19,774 nucleotides of DNA, from NCBI GenBank assembly GCA_007121755.1, contig SKJZ01000140.1, positions 1-19,774 of the forward strand. Reading direction: 5' to 3'. Each line of letters begins with the position of its first letter. The first letter of the stretch is position 1. Below are positions 14,485 through 19,774 of the stretch, in pieces. The DNA is from Halorhodospira sp. Its GTDB lineage: Bacteria > Pseudomonadota > Gammaproteobacteria > Nitrococcales > Halorhodospiraceae. Under the pieces are notes generated by a model, which did not search any database, was not told the DNA's origin, and saw only the letters and a program-made list of their open reading frames with translations. Both the position numbers and the translations under genes were made by a program.

Positions 14485-16119
14485 CTATTCAGACAAGTGG
14501 GCGCGCTGCTGTATCGCCGCCCGGATGAAACCGGCGAACAGCGGATGGCCGTCGCGCGGCGTGGAGGTGAATTCGGGGTGGAATTGACAGCCGATAAACC
14601 ACGGATGATCCGCCAATTCGACCACCTCGACCAAACGCCCGTCCTTCGACCAACCCGAGAAAGACATCCCGGCCTCTTCCAGCACTTGGCGGTAGCGGTT
14701 GTTGAACTCGTAACGGTGGCGGTGCCGTTCGACGATCACCTCTTTACCGTAGATCCGTTGAATCAACGAGTCCGGCGTCAGCCGGCAAGGCTGCCCACCA
14801 AGGCGCATGGTGCCGCCGAGATCGGACCCCTCGTCCCGCATCTCCAACTGACCCTCCTCCGTCATCCACTCGGTAATCAACGCGATCACCGGATGGTGCG
14901 GGTGGCGGGCGAACTCGGTGCTGTGCGCCCCTTCGAGCCCCGCTACATTGCGCGCGTACTCGATCACCGAGACCTGCATGCCGAGACAGATCCCCAGGTA
15001 GGGAACCTTATTCTCGCGCGCGTAACGCACCGCCTGAACCTTGCCCTCGATGCCGCGCTCACCGAACCCACCCGGCACCAGCACCGCATCGGCCCCGTCC
15101 AGCAAGGAGGCGCCCTCCCGCTCCAACACCTCGGAGTCGATATAGCGGATGTTCACTCGCTGCCGGGTCTGTACGCCGGCGTGGCGCAGCGCCTCGTTGA
15201 GCGACATGTAGGCGTCGGAGAGTTCGATGTACTTGCCGACCATGGCGACCGTCACCTCGCCTTCGGGGTGGGCCATGGTCTCGACCACCCGGTGCCAATC
15301 GGCGAGATTGGCCGGCTGCAACTCCAGACCCCACTTCTCGGCGACGATGACATCGAGGCCCTGATCGTGGAGCAGCTCGGGGATCTTGTAGATGTTGTCC
15401 ACATCGAGGGCCGAGATCACCGCCCGCGGCTCGACATTGGTAAAGAGCGCGATCTTCCGCCGCTCATCCGCCGGGATCTCGCGAGTGGCGCGACAGACCA
15501 GGATATCGGGCTGGATGCCGATGGAGCGCAACTCCTTGACCGAGTGCTGAGTCGGCTTGGTCTTCATCTCTCCGGCCGCGCCGATGAACGGCACCAGCGT
15601 CAGATGGATGAAGAGGCAGCGATCCCGCCCCAACTCCGTTCCCATCTGGCGGATCGCCTCCAGGAACGGCAGCGATTCGATATCGCCGACCGTGCCGCCG
15701 ATCTCAATCAACGCCACATCGGCGTCGCCGACCCCCTCCTGCACGCACCGTTTGATCTCGTCGGTGATATGCGGGATCACCTGCACCGTGCCGCCCAGGT
15801 ACTCGCCCCGACGCTCCTTGCGGATCACGTTTTCGTAAATACGGCCGGTGGTGAAGTTGTTGTTGCGGCTCACCGGGGTACGAACGAAGCGCTCGTAGTG
15901 GCCCAGGTCGAGGTCGGTCTCGGCCCCGTCGTCGGTGACAAAAACTTCGCCGTGCTGGAAAGGGCTCATCGTGCCCGGATCCACATTGATGTATGGATCG
16001 AGCTTGATCATGGTGACCGAGAGGCCGCGGGCCTGCAGCACAGTACCCAGGGAGGCAGCGGTGATCCCCTTGCCCAGGGAAGAAACCACACCGCCGGTAA
16101 TAAATATGAAACGTGTCAT
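14485..16119 (-). CDS. pyrG: CTP synthase (glutamine-hydrolysing)
   Basis: A 544-residue two-domain enzyme, nearly the E. coli length, that makes CTP from UTP with ATP and glutamine. The N-terminal synthase domain has the P-loop region GGVVSSLGKGITAASLG (9-25), and EIGGTVGDIES at 139-149 carries a magnesium ligand. The C-terminal class I glutamine amidotransferase domain has the nucleophile C378 in YLGICLGMQ, completed by H514 and E516 in FHPEF. The ATG has no clear Shine-Dalgarno sequence (CGGCTCTCC precedes it). A plausible promoter lies about 37-65 bp upstream, so pyrG likely starts its own transcript into kdsA-eno-ftsB-ispD-ispF-truD. Confidence 0.97.
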   Translation of the reverse strand: MTRFIFITGGVVSSLGKGITAASLGTVLQARGLSVTMIKLDPYINVDPGTMSPFQHGEVFVTDDGAETDLDLGHYERFVRTPVSRNNNFTTGRIYENVIRKERRGEYLGGTVQVIPHITDEIKRCVQEGVGDADVALIEIGGTVGDIESLPFLEAIRQMGTELGRDRCLFIHLTLVPFIGAAGEMKTKPTQHSVKELRSIGIQPDILVCRATREIPADERRKIALFTNVEPRAVISALDVDNIYKIPELLHDQGLDVIVAEKWGLELQPANLADWHRVVETMAHPEGEVTVAMVGKYIELSDAYMSLNEALRHAGVQTRQRVNIRYIDSEVLEREGASLLDGADAVLVPGGFGERGIEGKVQAVRYARENKVPYLGICLGMQVSVIEYARNVAGLEGAHSTEFARHPHHPVIALITEWMTEEGQLEMRDEGSDLGGTMRLGGQPCRLTPDSLIQRIYGKEVIVERHRHRYEFNNRYRQVLEEAGMSFSGWSKDGRLVEVVELADHPWFIGCQFHPEFTSTPRDGHPLFAGFIRAAIQQRAHLSE

Positions 16120-16155
16120 GGAGAGCCGCAGTGGCAGGCCTTTCGGAATGCGCGA

Positions 16156-16184
16156 ACCTTAGCAGAAGCGCGGGATGAGGGCAA
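16156..16184 (-). promoter_or_regulatory. Putative sigma-70-type promoter for pyrG
   Basis: On the minus strand TTGCCC (16184-16179) and TAAGGT (16161-16156) are separated by 17 bp, upstream of the pyrG ATG at 16119. The hexamers are partial matches (three or four of six bases each). A start near 16149 would give a leader of about 30 nt. No attenuator-like run of G or T was seen in it. Confidence 0.35.
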
Positions 16185-16224
16185 AGCGCACGCCATCAGC
16201 GCTCGCGTGACTCCTGAAGGCCGG

Positions 16225-16683
16225 TTACCGCCTGTCCTTCTTCCGGGCCAGGGAGAAGACCAGCGTGCGTACCGCCTCGCGGTCGGTATCGGCCAGGAGG
16301 CGATAGGCGCTCAGAAGACGGGCTTCGTCGTCGTCGATGCGCAGGGTACCGGAGGGGGTGTTGGCTACGGCTCCATCGGTCTCACCGGCGCCGGACAGGT
16401 CGTAGGCCGCACCATTGATCTCTGCCACTTGCGGGCGCATGGGCGGCTCGCCGTCCTGGAGCCACACCCGGCGCACCCCCAGCACCTCGGCCACGACGGC
16501 CATTCGCGTGGTATTGGGCAGGGCGCTCCCTTCGAGCCATTTGCGAACGGCCTGACCGGAGACTCCAAACAACCGGCCCAACTCCTTCTGGCGGCCCGAT
16601 TCGTAGCCCAGTGAGGTCAGGGCATATACTAGGCGGGCGGCAAACTCCCGGCGGAAGGACTCGGTTCGATGGTCGGCTACCAT
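16225..16683 (-). CDS. Small XRE/Cro-CI-type helix-turn-helix regulator
   Basis: A 152-residue protein with a Cro/CI-type helix-turn-helix at about residues 31-60 (KELGRLFGVSGQAVRKWLEG), in which the recognition helix is followed by LPNTTRMAVVAEVLGVRRVWL. The C-terminal half (90-152) is acidic and then helical and lacks a recognisable LexA-type autoprotease Ser-Lys pair, so it is not an obvious SOS-cleaved phage repressor. Function and targets are unknown. The ATG at 16683 has no clear ribosome site. It lies 31 bp after tilS and 105 bp before pyrG, on the same strand. Most gammaproteobacteria have no gene at this point, so it looks like a lineage-specific insertion. No phage gene accompanies it. 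Confidence 0.75.
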   Translation of the reverse strand: MVADHRTESFRREFAARLVYALTSLGYESGRQKELGRLFGVSGQAVRKWLEGSALPNTTRMAVVAEVLGVRRVWLQDGEPPMRPQVAEINGAAYDLSGAGETDGAVANTPSGTLRIDDDEARLLSAYRLLADTDREAVRTLVFSLARKKDRR

Positions 16684-16714
16684 CGGAGAAGATTAAGAGT
16701 CCTGGTCGTTATTC

Positions 16715-18199
16715 TCAGTTCCCGTCAGTAGTAAATTTGGTTTCGGCGCCCTCCACCCCGGTCCATTGCAGCCGCAGCCCCGGCGCCCGCCGGAACTCAC
16801 GCCGGACCCAGCAGCCGGCCACCCCGATTAGGAGATCGTCGCAATAGATCAGCGGAATCTGGCCACGCCGCCACGGCGGGACGCCGCACGACTGGAAGAT
16901 GCGCTTAAGGCGGTGGCTGTCCGAGGCTAACGCCGCCGGACGCAAGCGCACGGTCAACGATTGGCCGCGCAGCGCCGGGTCGAGCCCAGTCCCGGCGCCC
17001 GATACGGCGTGGAGGCGGCCGGCGCCGTCGAGGTCCAACTCCCCGTTCAAATCCCACGGCCACGGCCCCACCGCATCGGGCCGCGCCTCCTCGCCGGGAC
17101 GCAGAAGGTGGAGCCGGTCCCGGTAGCGGCGCACCGTACCCTCCGGCCATACCAGTTCGGGGTTGCGGTCTTCACCGGCCTCCAGGAGCATCGCCAGTCC
17201 GGCCTCCAGACGGCGGCGGTCCGGCGGGCGCACCCCGCTCCGGCGCAGCCAATACCGGAACGCCGCCCGCCGCCGGGGCGCCGGCAGCGCGGCCAACCCC
17301 TTGGCGGAGGGCCGGAGATCTCGCGCATCCGGCATTGGGGGGCGGAGGCCCCCGTTCAGGGACGCCGTGAATCCATCCCTGGAGGCTTGACGGTCGCCTT
17401 CCGGGCGACCGACACCCTGAACGGGGGCCTCCGCCCCCCAATGCCGGATGCGCGAGATCTCCGGTTGAGCCTCTGGCGTCACCGCCGCCAAATCCGAAGC
17501 GGCCCGTTCCGCCTCGGCGTCCGCGGCAGCGGCCAGCAGGTCGGCCGCCGCCGCCAGCCGCGCCCCCGCTTCCGGCCAACGAGAGGCCAGCAGCGGCAGA
17601 ACCCGGCGGCGCAGAAAGACCCGGTCCAGCCCCTCGTCGGCGTTGGAAGGATCGTCCACCCACTCCAGTCCGTGAGCAGCGGCGTAGGCGGCCAGTTCCT
17701 CGCCCCCGAAACCGAGCAACGGCCGCACCAACACGGCTCCGCCCAGACACCGCGACGCCGGGATCCCCGCCAGTCCGTCCGCCCCCGCGCCCCGCATTAA
17801 CCGCAGCAACACCGTCTCCGCCTGGTCGTCGCGGTGGTGGGCGAGCACCAGGCACTCGCCGGACGCGACCTCTTCGCGGTAGACGGCGTAGCGGGCAGCG
17901 CGGGCCGCCGCCTCCGATCCATGTCCGCCGCTGGACTCGACCACCGCACGGCGAACCGTCAGCGGAGTCTCCAGCGCCGCGCATACGGCGCGGCAGTGCT
18001 CCGCCCAGCGGGGCGCATCGGGATGCATACCGTGATCGACGTGAAGCGCCGTCAACGGCGCCGGCAGGAGATGGCGGGCCGCCGCCAGCGCGTGGAGGAG
18101 AACGTGGGAATCGCGCCCGCCGCTGAAGCCGACACGGTAGGACGCGGCACGGGGCGCCAACGCAAGCAGGCGCCCGGCGACAGCGGCGGGCGTAAGCAC
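16715..18199 (-). CDS. tilS: tRNA(Ile)-lysidine synthetase TilS, with in-frame 51-codon palindromic insertion
   Basis: A 494-residue enzyme that converts the wobble C34 of tRNA-Ile(CAU) to lysidine, letting it read AUA; it is essential in bacteria. The PP-loop ATPase motif SGGRDS is at 26-31, LHVDHGMH and LAHHRDDQAETVLLRLMRGAG follow, and DDPSN occurs in the middle. A substrate-binding domain (LPAPRRRAAFRYWLRRSG) and a TilS C-terminal domain (LKRIFQSCGVPPWRR) come last. Residues 246-296 are encoded wholly by a palindromic element (17312-17464), in the linker before the substrate-binding domain. Its length is a multiple of three and the frame is kept, so the gene is probably functional. The GTG at 18199-18197 has AAGGAG 5 nt upstream, at the accA stop. 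Confidence 0.93.
   Translation of the reverse strand: MLTPAAVAGRLLALAPRAASYRVGFSGGRDSHVLLHALAAARHLLPAPLTALHVDHGMHPDAPRWAEHCRAVCAALETPLTVRRAVVESSGGHGSEAAARAARYAVYREEVASGECLVLAHHRDDQAETVLLRLMRGAGADGLAGIPASRCLGGAVLVRPLLGFGGEELAAYAAAHGLEWVDDPSNADEGLDRVFLRRRVLPLLASRWPEAGARLAAAADLLAAAADAEAERAASDLAAVTPEAQPEISRIRHWGAEAPVQGVGRPEGDRQASRDGFTASLNGGLRPPMPDARDLRPSAKGLAALPAPRRRAAFRYWLRRSGVRPPDRRRLEAGLAMLLEAGEDRNPELVWPEGTVRRYRDRLHLLRPGEEARPDAVGPWPWDLNGELDLDGAGRLHAVSGAGTGLDPALRGQSLTVRLRPAALASDSHRLKRIFQSCGVPPWRRGQIPLIYCDDLLIGVAGCWVRREFRRAPGLRLQWTGVEGAETKFTTDGN
17312..17464. repeat. 153-bp palindromic element inserted in frame within tilS
   Basis: Two perfect 50-bp inverted arms lie at 17312-17361 and 17415-17464, beginning and ending in CCGG. 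The 53-bp centre contains an 8-bp stem with a 5-nt loop (CGGTCGCC at 17391-17398 paired with GGCGACCG at 17404-17411) and a smaller TCCA/TGGA stem (TCCATCCCTGGA). The whole unit is 153 bp, or 51 codons, and begins on a codon boundary of tilS. Both strands read open through it in more than one frame. Because of the symmetry each strand encodes EISRIRHWGAEAPVQG and LNGGLRPPMPDARDLR. No target-site duplication is evident. No second copy was seen in the window. The centre looks like a dispersed palindromic repeat type, but copy number cannot be judged here. Confidence 0.9.
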
Positions 18200-18201
18200 C
18201 G

Positions 18202-19158
18202 CTACTCCTTGTACTGGCCGATCCCCGCCAGGCGGCGGTGGCGGTCGGCCACCAATTCGTCGGCGCTCATCCCCTCCAGCCGCGCCAACTCCTCGCCGAA
18301 GACGCGCCGCAGCGTCTCCGCCATCCCGTCGTAGTCGCGGTGGGCGCCGCCCAGGGGCTCTTCGACCACTCGGTCGACCAAGCCGAGTTCGTGTAGGCGC
18401 GAGGCCGTCATCTGCATCGCGTCGGCCGCCTCGGCGGCGCGCTCGGCGCTCTTCCAGAGGATCGAGGCGCACCCTTCGGGCGAGATTACCGAGTAGACCG
18501 AGTATTGGAGCGTCAACAGCCGATTGCCGACCCCGATGGCCAGCGCTCCACCCGATCCGCCCTCCCCAACGACAGTACAGATAACCGGTACCCGCAGCAT
18601 CGACATCTCGGCCAGATTGCGGGCGATAGCCTCGCTCTGGCCGCGCTCCTCGGCGCCGACACCGGGATAGGCCCCCGGGGTGTCGATGAAGGTAATGATC
18701 GGCATGCCGAAGCGCTCGGCCAACCGCATCACGCGCAACGCCTTACGATACCCTTCGGGCCGCGGCATGCCGAAGTTACGGCGCACCTTCTCCTTGGTAT
18801 CCCGCCCCTTCTGATGCGCGACCACGGCCACCGGCCGTTCAGCAAGACGCGCCAGCCCGGAGACAATGGCCGGGTCGTCGCCGTAGGCGCGGTCGCCGTG
18901 GAGCTCCTGAAAATCGGTAAAGATGCGCGGAATATAGTCGAGCGCGTGGGGCCGCTCCGGGTGGCGGGCCAACTGGACGACCTGCCAGGCGGAGAGGGAA
19001 GAGAAGATCTTCTCGGTCAGACCGCGGCTCTTCGCCTCGAGATGCGAGATCTCCTCATTAATATTGATCTCGGTGTCGTTACCGACATAACGCAACTCTT
19101 CGATCTTCGCCTCCAACTCGGCGATGGGTTGCTCGAAATCGAGAAAATTCTTTGTCAT
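18202..19158 (-). CDS. accA: Acetyl-CoA carboxylase carboxyltransferase subunit alpha
   Basis: A 318-residue protein, the usual AccA length, that with AccD transfers the carboxyl group from biotin carrier protein to acetyl-CoA, giving malonyl-CoA for fatty-acid synthesis. Seen: the N-terminal LDFEQPIAELEAKIEELR helix; ELHGDRAYGDDPAIV; FGMPRPEGYRKALRVM; and the carboxyltransferase core GAYPGVGAEERGQSEAIA with EGGSGGALAIG and SVISPEGCASILWK. The ATG at 19158-19156 was chosen because it fits the family N-terminus and has GAGGGGG just before it; a start five codons upstream is less likely. It is followed by tilS after a 2-base gap from its stop, and diverges from the FAH-family gene. Confidence 0.96.
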   Translation of the reverse strand: MTKNFLDFEQPIAELEAKIEELRYVGNDTEININEEISHLEAKSRGLTEKIFSSLSAWQVVQLARHPERPHALDYIPRIFTDFQELHGDRAYGDDPAIVSGLARLAERPVAVVAHQKGRDTKEKVRRNFGMPRPEGYRKALRVMRLAERFGMPIITFIDTPGAYPGVGAEERGQSEAIARNLAEMSMLRVPVICTVVGEGGSGGALAIGVGNRLLTLQYSVYSVISPEGCASILWKSAERAAEAADAMQMTASRLHELGLVDRVVEEPLGGAHRDYDGMAETLRRVFGEELARLEGMSADELVADRHRRLAGIGQYKE

Positions 19159-19305
19159 AGCCCCCTCTGACAATCACGGCACGCGCCGCGCGCCCCCGCT
19201 ACTCAAACACCACGATCGAGCCTTATACGATAACATGACGCCACCGGCCCGGCAGGATCATGGCATATTCACAAAAACGCAGACCGTACCGAATGAGGAG
19301 GAACA

Positions 19306-19774
19306 ATGCGGCTGGCGACGCTCCATAACGAGGACCATATGGGCTGGGGGGTCATTCACGGCGACGCCGTCCTCCTGCCGCCCGGCGACCAGGCGCACCT
19401 GACAACCCTCCAGGAAATTATCGAACGCGGCGACCCTCCGGCTCCGGACGCCGGATGGACCGGGATTCCGTTATCGGAGGCGCAACTGGCCGCTCCGATC
19501 CCCTCGCCCCGGCGCAACATCATGTGCCTCGGCATGAACTACGCCGAACACGCCGCGGAGTCCCAGCGGGTCAAGGGCGACGCGCTGAAGCTGCCCGAAG
19601 CGCCGGTGGTCTTCACCAAAGCGACCACATCGGTGACCGGCCCCTACGACGATATCCCCCTCGACCCGGCGGTGACCGAACAGCTCGATTGGGAGGTGGA
19701 GCTGGCGGTGGTCATCGGCCGCGGCGGGCGGCACATTCCGGCGGAGCGGGCGCTGGAGCACGTCTTCGGCTACA
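19306..19774 (+). CDS. Fumarylacetoacetate hydrolase (FAH) family protein, N-terminal part (runs off window)
   Basis: The first 156 residues of an FAH-superfamily enzyme, open to the window edge. The visible core has CLGMNYAEHAAE (74-85), PVVFTKATTSVTGPYDDI (100-117) and DWEVELAVVIG (129-138). E130 and E132 of that last motif are the usual metal ligands. Members hydrolyse or decarboxylate 2,4-diketo acids in aromatic and other catabolic routes; the exact substrate cannot be set from the family. The ATG at 19306 has a strong AGGAGG 5 nt upstream. It diverges from accA across 147 bp, which hold an AT-rich TTAT-N3-ATAA stretch (near 19224-19234) but no clear promoter pair. Confidence 0.88.
   Translation, partial: MRLATLHNEDHMGWGVIHGDAVLLPPGDQAHLTTLQEIIERGDPPAPDAGWTGIPLSEAQLAAPIPSPRRNIMCLGMNYAEHAAESQRVKGDALKLPEAPVVFTKATTSVTGPYDDIPLDPAVTEQLDWEVELAVVIGRGGRHIPAERALEHVFGY

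Noticed and set aside
14497..16614. Very long open frame of 705 codons on the plus strand opposite pyrG
   Set aside because: It is the antisense of pyrG and part of the XRE-type gene, a consequence of high GC and codon bias. It has no recognisable domain, and its composition (rich in Arg, His, Asp, Leu) is typical of shadow frames.
17312..17464. Palindrome in tilS as a transcription terminator or a pseudogene-forming lesion
   Set aside because: There is no T-run, the reading frame is kept across it, and all downstream TilS domains remain intact, so an in-frame insertion fits better.
16961..17800. Plus-strand open frame reading through the palindromic element
   Set aside because: Antisense of tilS. 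It stays open through the element only because the palindrome encodes the same peptides on both strands.
1..19774. CRISPR arrays, tRNA or rRNA genes, insertion sequences with transposases
   Set aside because: No regularly spaced repeats, RNA gene signatures or transposase motifs were recognised by eye in the window.

Overview
The window is high-GC chromosomal DNA from a gammaproteobacterium. Most of it is the conserved core block accA-tilS-pyrG-kdsA-eno-ftsB-ispD-ispF-truD-surE-pcm-yqaA-nlpD-rpoS, which runs on the minus strand (right to left). The RegB-type redox kinase, the SqrR/BigR-like thiol sensor and the metal-type KdsA suggest an Ectothiorhodospiraceae-like halophilic or purple-sulfur lineage such as Halorhodospira or its relatives. 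That assignment is inference from gene content, not a database match.

Layout from left to right. Positions 1-949 hold the 5' part of a RegB/PrrB-type sensor kinase (cut by the window edge) and, just upstream on the same strand, an ArsR-family repressor with the cysteine pair of persulfide sensors. Positions 1131-1889 hold a plus-strand YqeC-family gene, which overlaps the 3' end of glpD. Positions 1879-4937 hold glpK-glpD, directly downstream of rpoS (4955-5968). A 375-bp gap (5969-6343) separates rpoS from nlpD and probably holds an rpoS promoter and leader. Then come nlpD, yqaA, pcm and surE (6344-9089). A divergent Smr-domain gene (9177-9725) overlaps truD tail to tail. Positions 9712-14475 hold truD, ispF, ispD, ftsB, eno and kdsA. 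Positions 14485-16119 hold pyrG with its own likely promoter. Positions 16225-16683 hold a small XRE-type regulator placed between tilS and pyrG. Positions 16715-19158 hold tilS and accA, and 19306-19774 the start of a divergent FAH-family hydrolase.

Many genes are tightly packed. Five start at GTG or ATG codons that overlap the preceding stop (glpD, nlpD, truD, ispF, ispD), ftsB and tilS also start with GTG, and kdsA probably starts with TTG. This suggests extensive translational coupling. The core genes serve fatty-acid synthesis (accA), tRNA modification (tilS, truD), nucleotide supply (pyrG), lipopolysaccharide (kdsA), glycolysis (eno), division (ftsB), isoprenoids (ispD, ispF), stationary-phase survival and repair (surE, pcm, rpoS), cell-wall hydrolysis control (nlpD) and glycerol use (glpK, glpD).

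The most unusual feature is a 153-bp palindromic element at 17312-17464, with perfect 50-bp inverted arms. It lies in frame inside tilS and adds exactly 51 codons to an essential tRNA-lysidine synthetase. It resembles in concept the Rickettsia palindromic elements that insert into genes, but its sequence is different. The pairing of a persulfide-sensor-like repressor with RegB is the second point of interest.
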